62,000 nucleotides of DNA from Acanthaster planci (Eukaryota; Echinodermata; Asteroidea; Valvatida; Acanthasteridae): positions 3,169,078 to 3,231,077 of the forward strand of contig NW_019091357.1 in assembly GCF_001949145.1 (NCBI RefSeq), given 5' to 3'. Each line of letters opens with the position of its first letter. Within the stretch, counting starts at the first letter, position 1. A model generated the notes under the pieces. It was not told the origin of the DNA, made no database searches, and saw nothing but the letters and a program-made list of their open reading frames with translations. A program made the position numbers and the translations under genes. Of the stretch, positions 13,601 to 25,600 are shown piece by piece.

Positions 13601-16600
13601 AGATCAACACGAACATACACGTTTTCAATTCAGTGACCAAATGGCCTAGGAATGTTGTGCTCTGATAAAGTTGTACATTTCATGTAGTGTCTTCATTTGA
13701 GAGACAACTGAAGATTATGAGGGCTTGAATTGGCAAGGAAACCAAGTGTCCTGCCAGAAGCTGGGCTGGGAACTGGATAACAATATTTTGTTTTCATTCC
13801 TGCTGCTTTGCCCTACGTCTTGAGAAGCCCAGATAGCAGCATGAGGTCAGATTTTCTATTCAGTCTGGCTCTCAAGATTGGTTAGTCCATGTCATGCTCA
13901 AGTCCCATTTCAATGGTATCATATTTCAACAGGAAAGTGCCGATGAAGTGTGCGCTTTGGCCCAGCAGATTTTCTACATAGTCTACACGGAGCTGACCAT
14001 GAAATACTTTGATCAGAGCATCATCAGGGCAGCAAGAAACACGTCCCTCGGAAGTGGTAAGGCAGAGCGTGATGAAAACTATGTTACCAAACCAAGCCAA
14101 CCCTAAGTCAGTCTGACGTTGCAAGCACAACATGGTGCACGGATCCTCAGACCTCGTTGCATTTGTACATCATAATTAAGCAGTACTAAATAGTTACTCA
14201 GAGTTTGTCCTGGTAAGCAGTGTCCGTTTGCAATCTTATGGCAGCTAGTGAACTGGGATGCCAAGCCTATTTGGACACGGGGTGGTTGGACCTATTGGGC
14301 GTCACATTAAACAGGCAACGGTTGTGCGTTGTTGAATTTAGAGGGATATAAAATATACCGGCAACACAGATTTCGATCCAAAGTTCATGGATAGGTATGT
14401 GATTTTCATGTTTTAGGACATTTATATGTACCGCTTTACATGGTACTTAGCAGATTAGTATTAATGGTGTACGTGTGGATCAATGTGGGCAGGGGGCTGT
14501 ATGCGTTTTCTTAGCTCCAATTGTTGTGAACAAGTTTCACCGAGAATCAGAAATCCACCAGATTGTAATTATTACCACCTTGATGTCTGCCTAGTTTCGA
14601 GGAGTGTGGTCAGCCGGGCAGCCCTTGATCCTGACGTCTTCCAGCCGCCCCCGTAAGTCTGCCATCTGTGCATTCAATACCTAAATCTAAATCTATTTCA
14701 GTTGATCTTACCTGAGAAGCTGAATTAGTTGGATGTCTCTTAAACCAAGTTTTCTCACATAAAACTTGTGCATTTTTTAATTCAAACTGCTGACATGTAT
14801 CTCTTAGAAAATAACTTTCCTAGCTGAACTTGGACAAGTCATTTCTAAGTTCTTACTGAACTTTGGTAGTGGGCTTGCAATTGCGAGGCATTACTTTCCA
14901 CTATTCTCTTATCAAAATTGAAGTCATGACAGTTGTCAGTTTATTTCTTATCAGCATTGTCCTGCTATTATAATTTTGATTATAATTTGTTATAATTAAT
15001 TATAATTAACATTGTTTTTAGGTCTAGCACAGCTTCGTCTGAGTACCCAGGCTCGCCGGCAATGAGACAGAGCAATAGCATGGACGATCTGAGCGTCACT
15101 GCCAAAGTGTTACTCCAAGAGTACATTGAAGTGGTACGAGAAATGCCTTTGGTGATTTTTAGAGAAACGCACATCCCCGTAGACCTGCACTGAGTCTTGA
15201 TAGACTGATCCATTCGGACCCGCCCTGTTGTTTTCTGACAAATCATGGCCATGATTCATGTCCGACATGCATGCACAAGCACAGCTGGAACGTGTAGTGT
15301 GGTATTGGAGAAGAGCACGCACTATAAAGTGCCCGCATGCACAGTGGCTCTTTAGATCTTTTGTCCAGGTCTTAGTCCAAGTCCCAAAATGGCAAATGTT
15401 CCAGGGTGGGAGTGACCTCTGCTACATTGTTCATCCTGACTAAAGTCTCAATGTGAGTCACCACCAAAAAATTACAAATTCCTGGAAGTGAGTGGACATT
15501 TCCATTTTTTTATCACTTTCCCAGAGTTTTATTTCCCGACCTCCATACAAATTTTAACCTTAAATCTGACTAAGATGAACAACAGATATACAAATCTGTT
15601 GGACCTGTTTGCTTTGAGCAGTCAACGGTAGCAGCATCATCTGTCCATTGTGAGACATTGGAAGCCGATCCCATTGAAGCTGCCTCTGAACTAGGGGCAT
15701 AGTAACCCCACAGCCTCCGAATCCGAGGCTATTTGGCATTGGGACGGTTGGCCTTTTGGATCTCGTCACAGCCAGCGGGTTTCCCACTTGGAGTGGGCAT
15801 GGCAGCTAGTCTGAATTCTGTAAAGATAAGGATCAGCGTGATTTGGATAACTCACTGATGATGTATCTCTGTGAATTTTTTTTCCCTTGTCTCAACAGCT
15901 TCGGAGTAAGCTCTCGTCTGACGAGCTACAACAGTTTGCAGGAATCCTACGTGACTACCGACAGACAGGATCAATCAAGGAGTTCTGCACCAGGCTGCAG
16001 AAGCTTTACGGACCCGATCGAAAGCTGCTCTTTCCAGGTACAGTCAAAAGAACACTGTCAATGAAACGAGTAATTGGAAAAAAATGAGTACGCTTGTAGC
16101 AGACCATATGCGGCTTGTCCTTCAGAAATAAGCGGGAGTTTAACCCTGAGAATTGTCTTGGGAATCTTGAAAAATAAATTCTCTTTGCAGTTCCTTTTGT
16201 TGTGTTCATCTAAGACATCCGAGTATACAATTAAAAAGACCTTGTGGGATACTGTGTTTGTAAAATATGAATGATAAATATCAAAAGATTACCAATCAAA
16301 AATAAGTGCAACCCTGGTAAACTAGGTCCACCTTGTTTCCTTGCAAGTGGTATTTTGTCGGAACGTTCATGCTTCTGCTGGCTGTGTTTATCTCAAAGGT
16401 ATGAGACCCTACATTCCAGAGAAGGACATTGACTACTTTGAGAATGCCCTGGAGAGGATGGGCATCCAGGATGCGGCGGCCAACGGCTACTACTACTACA
16501 CCAGCCCCCATCGCTCAAGGCGAACCAACAGCGAGGCCTCCTCCTCCATTGGAGGGTTCGATATGGGACTCTACAGCCACTCCATCATGTCGGAGCGGGA

Positions 16601-16670
16601 TGAGCTAGACCGGGCACTGCAGGACATTTGCAATGAGGTGGAACACCTGGAGACAAGCGTGGACTCGTGA
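7678..16670 (+). CDS. CCM2: CCM2 (malcavernin) scaffold, complete, eleven coding exons
   Basis: Exons: 7678-7722, 9769-10023, 12099-12182, 12757-12855, 13024-13111, 13360-13415, 13933-14056, 14595-14652, 15022-15133, 15899-16037 and 16399-16670 (TGA). They give 443 residues (441 if the ATG at 7684 is used, giving MEED, like vertebrate MEEE); human CCM2 has 444. A charged N-terminal region with a His-rich tract (residues 57-64) precedes a PTB domain (about 85-250) containing [25 protein letters not shown] and FYIVYTE. The C-terminal harmonin-homology helices (about 295-385) include [17 protein letters not shown] and [10 protein letters not shown], before an acidic tail. In vertebrates CCM2 bridges KRIT1 and MEKK3 and restrains MEKK3-KLF signalling at junctions. 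Intron 6 has a GC donor. The PTB insert between exons 5 and 6 is shorter than in human. AATAAA at 17647-17652 is a candidate poly(A) signal. Confidence 0.95.
7723..9768. other. CCM2 intron 1
   Basis: No exon was seen. It carries the palindromic element at 8373-8709. A diverged relative with similar 'agttggaccagcc' and 'tatagttggaac' pieces lies near 8990-9090. Confidence 0.6.
8373..8709. mobile_element. Foldback (MITE-like) element in CCM2 intron 1
   Basis: The left end runs 'gttacaccccgactatag' and the right end is its near-perfect inverse, 'ctatagttggggcgtaac'. The inverted arms continue inward for about 80 bp through repeated 'cccaactatagttggga' palindromes. The middle codes for nothing recognisable. 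Long terminal inverted repeats and no transposase fit a nonautonomous DNA element. I could not define a clean target-site duplication. Confidence 0.75.
10024..12098. other. CCM2 intron 2
   Basis: About 2.1 kb lies between the exon with the His-rich tract and the exon that starts the PTB core. I see no exon, tRNA-like head or long inverted repeat. Open frames within it are short and unlike known proteins. Confidence 0.5.
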
Positions 16671-16711
16671 GCCTGTACAGCCCGGGGATTCATTCGAGTA
16701 GTTTGGCTCTC

Positions 16712-16925
16712 TGACTCACATTATTAGGTGATCTCTGTGATCACATGAGCAACTGATCTCTGTGACTCACATGAGTAACTTATCTCTGGTCACGAGTAAC
16801 TAATGTCAGTGACTCACTGAGTAAACGTCTCTGTGACTCGCATGAGTAACTGATCTGTGACTCACATGTGTATTAGTGAATACTGTGACTCATGAGTAAC
16901 TGGCCTCTGTTACCATTTGAGTGAT
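16712..16925. repeat. Imperfect minisatellite in CCM2 3' UTR
   Basis: Units of roughly 25-30 bp repeat about seven times, each with variants of 'ctctgtgactcacatgag' followed by 'taact'. It starts about 40 bp after the CCM2 stop, so it should be transcribed in the 3' UTR. Confidence 0.8.
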
Positions 16926-17182
16926 GCCTGAGCTTTTTGATGAGCAGGAGAAGCACCTTGTCCGTGCCACCCAAAGTTAAAGTGAAGGCAGCTGACACAG
17001 TGACTGTTAAAAGCGCATGACAATGAGCACGATGTTCTGCACGTGCCCTCTCACCACAAAACAACTGCTCTTCCATCACAGCAGGCACTCTAGAATATGC
17101 ACAGAGTGGGGCTTTTTCCTACAGTATACCTTCCCAACAAACAATACGTAATCTATATGTTGTACAACTCGCATCATGATGA

Positions 17183-17427
17183 GGGTAATTCCAGAAATTA
17201 GGGGTCCAAAAGTGTGACATTTTCGTGTCCCTGTTACATCTTACCTTTGTTGTTTGACATGGAAATATCACCGGAATTGATTTCAAACTATTACTATTTG
17301 TTTGGCAGGTAATTTGCATCAATTCATCACTCTTGGAAATTAGAAAATGTGCTCTGAACTTGCAGAATCATATGTCAGATGTGACAGGGACATGAAAAAA
17401 CTGGACCCCTAATTTCTGGAATTACCC
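17183..17427. mobile_element. MITE-like inverted-repeat element with ATGA duplication
   Basis: The left end 'gggtaattccagaaatta' continues 'ggggtcca', and the exact inverse closes the element at 17402-17427. A second matching block follows inward ('tgtccctgttacatct' against its inverse near 17378-17393). ATGA flanks both sides (17179-17182 and 17428-17431), which fits a 4-bp target-site duplication. There is no coding capacity. It lies downstream of CCM2, near the first candidate poly(A) signal. Confidence 0.75.
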
Positions 17428-17778
17428 ATGACAAAGACCTACACACACACCAAATGTTGGACAGATTAGCATGTTGATCTCGAAATATCTTGACTTTTGA
17501 CAGGGATATTTTCCTTATACAAGTTGGGTGGTCTTCACCTGTGATACCCTCTCACTTTAAAGACAAGGAGTGTTGACTTTTAAAAGGGAGTGATGAAATT
17601 GCAGGGTAGACACAACTGGTTATGATTGGCTTTCCTTTTCTGTTGCAATAAAATTAGACCACTGAATTTCACAAATGAGAATTACTGTTTTCCTCTATAA
17701 AGAAACCGATGAGAAATATTTAAACGGGGGAATATACACCTTTCACATGCATCATGTCGCTAGGACCAGTCGCCACGT

Positions 17779-17819
17779 TCGTGGGAGCAGGGCAGACGTC
17801 GGACCCCACAGTTCTGGGT
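17779..17819. repeat. Half-copy of the GC-rich palindrome
   Basis: The stretch 'gggagcagggcagacgtc' followed by 'ggaccccacagttctggg' matches the right arm of the palindrome at 27766-27838 with few changes. The two loci share a dispersed repeat end. Confidence 0.55.
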
Positions 17820-20800
17820 TAACGGCCACCGACAACCCTTTTTGTGCCAAAATAAGCTACTCACTGGGGGTTTGTGTTTACGGGTATTTTTGGAACCGGG
17901 CACCTTTTATGTTAATACCAGGTACTTTATCAATATGAAGAACAATTTAACAAATGGAATTGGGCTGAATCCCGGCAAACCATGTGCTCGAAAGAGGGCT
18001 TTGTTGGTACATAGGATGCAGCACATTATTTGGAATGTTGGAGGGGAATATCCCCCACCTTTTTACTACCTTGTTAATGTTACCTTTCATTCATAACAAA
18101 AGTACCTCCGTCAATCTCTGAACCAGTTATAACCGTGGCACCGGGTTTTTCAGAGGCACAAGGATTTTTCAGCAGTTCTGTTAAGTTCACATACATTTTT
18201 GGGGGGTTTTTTGTTTTCCGAAAAACATGGAACTGGGTTTTGATATCGACGGGCGACTGAAGCAAAAGTAGTGAAAGACTGCCCCCGTAAGGGTTCAACC
18301 TGTTCTCCTTTGGTGTGCCATGGATTATACATGTACCGAAGCTCAGGAGTGAGGACCGGCAGAATATAATGAAGAATAAGATCTTCAGTTTCATCCTTCC
18401 CAAATTGTAACCATTTTTCAATGCATGCACATAGCTTTTGTTCATTGCCCAGTGAAACCGTTCAAATAATCATCCAGCCCAGGTTGGACGTTGTCCTCAT
18501 TTACACGTCGACTGAATGCAATGTAGACACATTCACGTCTGTGAAGTGAAAAAAAAATGTTAACTCCCCCAAACTTGTTTTTGTCACACATCCGGTGGTT
18601 CCTTTGCTTAACTCACAGAGAATGGGAATTTTTTAAAGCAGCACAACAGCAGTCGAGAGGTTTTGTCTTATTTGAAACTGTAAAGTTGTGCTCGTGTACA
18701 TGTCTTTTAGTGGAGATGTATATTTGTTTGATTTTATAGATAATGATTATTGTGGTACTCGGTGGTTCCCACATCTGTACTTGGTTGTATGCAATTGTGT
18801 TCGTGAAGAAGTGCATTATTTTAATTAAAACATGGGAACTGATTTCCGAAAAAAGGGTCAAATGTTCCCTGTTCAGCTAAATTCGTCCCAAGTTGATCAT
18901 ATTGATGACTTCGGTCGATATACATGTACGTTTATGCACTTCAACATCAACTTGCATTGATTCAAGTCACTGAAAAAGTTGAACATTACTTTTTATTGTC
19001 CACAGTTGAACAAAGGTTCTTTCAAACGAGGAATAAAAATGCATTGTGTTCAAAGATGTTACAGAAGAAGTACCCAGAATAAACTTGAAGAGTAAATGAA
19101 GCTTCTCCTGCTTTGTCATTAATTAAACCAGGTTTCCATTTCACAAGTATAAAGCAAAGCAAAGTCAAAAATGGACAGTGCTTACTAGTGATTGTCAATC
19201 AAAACGGGTGACACACTTTTGACTTCTTTTTCTATTTTGTGTAAAGTAAGGTCTTTGCCTTTGTCTCTTGTTGCTATTTTCTGTGAATTTCAGGCTCAAC
19301 AAAGATGAAAACTATTTTTATGACCCTGATGGCATTCTTTATACACCTTAATTTCCTCTCAACCGTTTGGGGCTTTCAAATTTTAGCTTTGTCTTGGCTT
19401 GTCACAGACACAATGACAGGCAGCCTTTGGAGTTCACAGTTCTATGAGAAGTTGTTTTTTTACAGCCGAGACGCATTGAACTGCACATCAACCAACTGAA
19501 GTAGTTGGGTTTAGTTTGCACACTGGGGGCTGACAAGCAATATCAGAGACAAAATATGCGTTGGGAACAAAGCCAATCTTTGGAAACAAAAAAAGCACTG
19601 CATGTAGCCTTTGCATTAATGACCTACCACCACCTTCTTAAAATCTCTCGTCACAATTCACATTATGACTGGGGTAGCTCTTAAGAGTAAAAAAGTATAT
19701 AAACATACAAAACTATTAACAGAGAAAGCATTCCCCCTATCCTTGCAAGCCCAAAGAGGGCGACCATGGAAGAAATATCAAGTACTACATGCATACTTCA
19801 TTCTCACTGTAAAACCTCTTCAGTCTCAACCACAGTTATCTTCCAAGACCATGAAAATAGGGAGTGCATAATCTGTGTCAAGCTCTATGTTAGGGCAACT
19901 CATACACTAATACCCATTCAAACTACTATCAAGACCTTGAGCAAGGCGTCGATTCCTTTGGTACTAAGTTCACATTTTAGGTTAATGCAGAAACTCGGTA
20001 ATGAAAGTTAACAAGAATTACGCTTCAAACTTAATACTGATATCTGTTGTGCTGGGCTCGTCTCATGCAGCACATCTTTACTGTATATCTCACCTACATG
20101 CACATTCACGTCAAACAACACGCCGAGCACTAGACAGTTTCTTGACCTTCAAAATGCCCCTCCTTTTTTTTAATCTGCAGGCTTATTCAAGCACACGGAA
20201 CTTAAATAAACCATTATTGTAACAGAACTTGAATAATCATTTTAATGGGCCTGGACTTCCCATGCCCAATGCCAAACTGTACATTTACAGTTCCAGAAAT
20301 CATGATACATGTACAGTACTTATTTTGGAGGCCCTGTATGATGGGGGACGCACCACAATGCCGTCCAAATTTTCCAAACATGCTGAATATTCCTCTTTCC
20401 CGTAATTCCAGCCAAGACACACAAACGCTGCTTTCATCTAGTACTGTTGTCAAATAATTAACAAGTGTCGAGTAATCTGCCAAATACTCAACTGGTTAGC
20501 AGTGAATAAAGCTGGAAAACATGAGACATGGATGGTAATGCACGCAGGAAAGATGTTTAAAAAGCAAGACTTCAGACATTTTTCTCTTTTAAAAATTACA
20601 GTTTAATCAAATAAGCACACAAAAAGCACCTGACAGAGAACTTTTTGAGTGCTTTTGTCATGTAAAAACTTAATATTTCTTAAACTGTGATGGTCTGAAG
20701 TCATCACTTCTTTTGTAATCTTACCTTTGTGCATTCATCGTCCAATGACCACGTTCTTGACTTTTATCCCCTCCTAAACCAATTCACTATTTGGCAGAGA

Positions 20801-22662
20801 CCTCTGAGCTTGACTGCCTCTGTCTACTGAAGTACCTTCATACAAATTCAGCCCTAGAGTAAGTTTTATGATTTCTATCATTAAAAATGTCTGAAATAAG
20901 TTTGGCACACGCTCCGTAAGTAAGGTACTTTTGCATGCACTTGTTCAGCCTTTCAAAGCATCTAAAACATCTTGGAATCCCGCTTTCTTAATTACTCTAA
21001 ACATAATTTCAAAAAGATTCCAAAGTTATGGTTTCTGTACATGACAAAACACCTGGCCTAAATGCCACATAAATACAAGTACTGAGAAAAAGAAAATGGT
21101 GAATATATGAAAATAATAACTTGACAGAACGTTTAGAAATCCTTCACTCTGCTGGAACACACAGCATGTTTGTATCCTAACTTCCAAAGGGCATGAAGTC
21201 CCATGCAAATGGCTCAGATCTTTACAATCCTGCAAAATCCTCCAAATCTTTTCAGCGGATTTTAATAGATCTAAAAGAGTTCGGGGTAAAATGCATACGT
21301 CTGTGTAAACAAGGTCAACACATTTCTGATATATGAACAGACGATAGATTTTGTTTCGTAACAAGGCACTTTCAGTTAATTGAAGAAAACTTTTACTGTA
21401 AAGACAGCAGCATTTTTTACTTTTTTTCAGCACCATCTAAAAAGTCACAGTACTAACTGCCAAGTATTTAATTTCAGAAAATAGAAATAAAGATATCAAA
21501 TCTCACAAAAATATTTTTTCTTTTCTTTTTTCTGAAAAGCCTCGTGATATTTCCATGTCAACTTGACAATTATGGAAGACAATGCCACAAACAAGACTTA
21601 AAAAGTTGACCACACATCAGGAGTAAAAATCTGCCAAAGACACATTTACATGCTTTCTTTGAACGTTTGATCACAAATTTTCCAATCATTTTGGAAACTA
21701 AATAAGCCGAGCGTGTGGGGCTAAACAAGAACATAAAAACCGACGACACAACAGAACCATTTGGCAAGCTTGCTGTTCACTACACACAAACTGCGCAAGT
21801 TTTTTGGCTGATATTCCGCAGACACAACCCTTGAAAGCAAACAACATCTGGAACTGCGTATTTACACGATTTATGAATCTGTTCAGAGGAATGCCATATA
21901 ATGCATTTCTTTTCCAGATCCTTTTCGCTGTCGCGTACTCTGTGTCTTGTAAAGACAAATTGTTCCTCTCCGTTGAAAAGCATGCACTAGCGGAGGGATG
22001 CCAGTGATGGGCAAACGCATCCTTGCTGTTATAATTTCACATCACCCTGATCCACAATTTCATCAAATGGGTGATTGCTTCGACAGTCCAACTGTCCACG
22101 GCAACTCTGCTCTCAGTTGCTACGGTAGTTGGTCACGACCGTCTTTAACACTGGCTCTTAAGTTAACGAAACTTGCTTGAGGTGGCCAGGCACACTGAAC
22201 CAGGTTTTGGTTGGAGTTCCTTCTTGGAGTAACCTGTGATCAGCAGCGTAATCCTGGTTTTGAGCCTGGGAAGTAGGGTAGGGCAAGGGACAAGTCCCCC
22301 CCCCTCCATTATGTCTCTTCTTTGTACTTTATCATAAGCTCACAAAAATCACTGACAATGAAGGTACAGACGTAGTGGTGACTTTACAAAATTGTGTTGC
22401 ATAGAATCTTCCAAATAATTGAAATGAAAATAGTCTACAAAATATAGTACCAAGTATTTACAGTAAGTAAATATATATTTATTTATATCATAATATAGCT
22501 CTAAGTACTTGGATACACTTACATACTCATCACATGTGAGCATATAAATATTTCTTTTTTCACAATAATGCAAAACGATATAAATATGAGACAAGCTATC
22601 GTGTACCAGGTCTGTGGAACAGTCCCATCATCTACGGTGATTGGAAACGGAGGAAGATTTGT

Positions 22663-25600
22663 TCATAGCGGTTGAAGACTTGGATCTTGGCAAACGGCAT
22701 CAAAGAGAACTTCCAGAAGTTGGCAAATCTGCTTCGCCTGACCCTGTGAGGTCCATAAAGAAACAGGAGTCCACAGAGGCTATTAACTGTTTTTTTACCA
22801 CTGTGACGTGTGACATGGTATTTGTTACACCTGAGGGACGCATGGCATTCAAATTGAAGTCAAGGGTACCACAAGTCCCAGAGAGCATTTAAAAAGCCCA
22901 GAAAAGCTAGCACGAGAGACAGAATAAACATTTTGCACTATCATTCAAAAGCTGGCCAATTAATTTCAATCTCTGTGCAAAATTGGCCAATACTTGGCAC
23001 TGTGCTCAAAAGCTGGCCAATCAGCTTCACTCTCTGCTCAAACACTGACCAATCAGTTTTACTCTCTGCTCAAATGCTGACGAATCAGCTCCACACTCTG
23101 CTAACAAGCAGACCAATCAGCTCCACTATTCTCAACGGCTGACCAGTCCGCTTCACTCTCCGCTCAAAAGCCAACTAATCAGCTGAACTCTGCTCAACAG
23201 CTGACCAATCGCCTTCACTCTTTCTTCATAATCCGACTAATCACTGCACTCTTTGCTCATTTAGCTGGCCAATTAACACACACCCTTCTCCAAGGTGAGC
23301 CAATTACTCACATCCTGGGCCTCACCTGGTGCTCACACTGAAACAGCATTTAGCTGGCCAATTAACACACACCCTTCTCCAAGGTGAGCCAATTACTCGC
23401 ATCCTGGGCCTCACCTGGTGCTCACACTGAAACAGCAAACAGTCGTACGTGTCCTCCCCTTCTCTGCCAATTTTCATGGCCAGCAGCTGGCTGCCGGTGG
23501 AGTCTTCAAAATGTACGAGACGAATGACCTCAATCAGGCCGAATCTCCAGCGAACGAGCTGATCAGAAGTAAAAGGTCAAGTCAATGACAGCTTCATGCA
23601 AATCAATGTTAAGCATTATGACAGCAAGTCAAGCAGACTGTTTTCCGTTAACATTCCGGGCAAGTTTTACATCAGAACAGGAATTGTCGAAGTCGGCTCA
23701 CAGAGTTTGATATTTGTTCTCGTTTTTTTGTGTTAATTGCTAACTGAATTATTCTACAGTACGTAAGGACAAATAGATGGACAAACTGCTGTGACACCAC
23801 AATTTTACTTTCTGCTTAGCAAATTTTACAGGTTAGAAGCTCAATTATCAATAAACAAGGTTTATGAGCTCTCACAGAATTCTTCAACTGTGTAGTACTT
23901 TTCTCATTTCTACAAATTTCCATGACCTTCAAAAACCAGGAAATTGTACACAATATTCAATGACTCTTCCAAGTTTTTTGCCAGACTAGTTCATACAATG
24001 CAGGTGGTTTGCGCTGATGCTGTATGTTTCAGTCTCTTATGATCCGCTGTCTTTGATCATGTCCAAGTGAATTGGCTATAGCCTTAAATTTATAAGGTCC
24101 CCTGCCCCCTCCCTACCCCCCCCCGAAAAAAATTCCAACGGCATCCACGTAAATTTGTGCCTCACCAGCTTACCTGCGGAGCTGGAGAGAACGCCTCAAT
24201 GATCTTGACGCCGTACTTGGAGAGATTGAGATAAACACAGTCCCGCTGGGTCTCTGCGTGCTTGAATTGGGCCTCCTTCTAAAACGTGAGAATAAAACAA
24301 TAAAAATATCAGTCAGTTCTCATATAACGCATCTCACGGAATGTCTCTGTCCCTATGCACATTGGGCTCACATCATCTGAACATTCCTGAAACCATCTCA
24401 GCTCCCTGGGGAGTACACTAGCCTAATGCAGCCACTTTGGGTGCAAACGGCTAAACAAACCTGTGTCTGCCCTCACAGGTACCCATTTACTCCTGGGTGG
24501 AGAGAGGCACATAGGGGTAAGTGACGTGCGCCAAAGATCACAACAAGCTGCCACCAGCTGGATTTGAACCCCCGACCCTATGGTCAGAAGCTACAAACCC
24601 TAACCACTCGGCCACATCTCCCCAACACTACAACAAGCAACACTGCAATACTAAACTCAAAAACTTTAATTCATGCGACATCGCCGAAAAGCAGACCAAT
24701 GCAGGGGTGGGAGGGAGATCTGGGGCACACCCAGCACAGGGGTTGTACAAATGACAACAAAAAAACTGACTTTTCAGGACCTGTAACGACTTGTTTCAAT
24801 CGTACAGGGAGTTGACAGTCAAGCTATTTGGCATAATATGCACCTAGAACGAGGGACATAAATGTGAGCTATGTCATTTTCGCCCAACTTTTCAGCCTAT
24901 GTGAGAGGTGTAAGCCCTTGTCCGATGCAACACGCTGAAATGCTGTTGAACATTTTGACGCACAAAAAAAAAAGAAATCAGACAATTTCAGGAGGACTTT
25001 ACGCAATGCCACAGAATGAGGGCTTCATGAGGGTGGTTTGCTCGAGATGTGGATATCTCTGACATCTTTTGTTTGCTGAATAAGGTTCACCGCCAAGAAA
25101 ACCCGACGAGCCTGAGCCTCATTGTTGCTCACCTGAGCCTGATCCAGTGCATTGATCAAGTCCACCTCGTCCTCCTCCGAATGCTGGAGACCCTGAGCGT
25201 TGTGAATCATGCCCACGTACCGGACCGAGAAATCTACACTCAGCTCCACTAGAAGGTGATAAAACACAAAAACAGAAGAGCGATTCGACCTGGAAGGTAG
25301 CACCGGTCAATATCCCCAGTACCCTACAAGCAGGGATGGGAAGGTGTGGCAAGCAGGGGGGGGGTTAAGTGTCATATTTCCTGTTAACCCTAACAGTCCC
25401 AAATCCTCCAATTTCAAAACAATTTTACATACACCCTTGGGGGTTAGGGTTAAACTTGCGGAAGTAACAGGTGTCTCCAGGCTAGCTGGATCCAAGACAA
25501 TTCAGTTACCATAGTGGACAAAAATGAACATTGTTGGGGTTGATTTTGGATTGATGAAAGCACGCAATCCAAAATCTCTATCTGATTGGCATATTTTCAG

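Larger units (their letters stand above)
16671..22662. other. Convergent 3' spacer between CCM2 and ITGB1BP1
   Basis: This 6 kb holds both 3' UTRs. On the plus strand AATAAA occurs at 17647-17652, 19032-19037 and 19078-19083. For the minus-strand gene TTTATT occurs at 22478-22483. It also contains a minisatellite (16712-16925), a foldback element (17183-17427) and a half-copy of the GC-rich palindrome (17779-17819). The open frames at 18-22 kb are short, match nothing I know and look like noncoding sequence. Confidence 0.5.

Noticed and set aside
22943-23435. CRISPR-like array
   Set aside because: Units are degenerate and lack constant repeats with unique spacers; this is a minisatellite in an animal intron.
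24540-24624. Possible tRNA-Leu/Ser gene on the minus strand
   Set aside because: A and B boxes are present but the acceptor stem does not pair, and the sequence continues into a SINE body.
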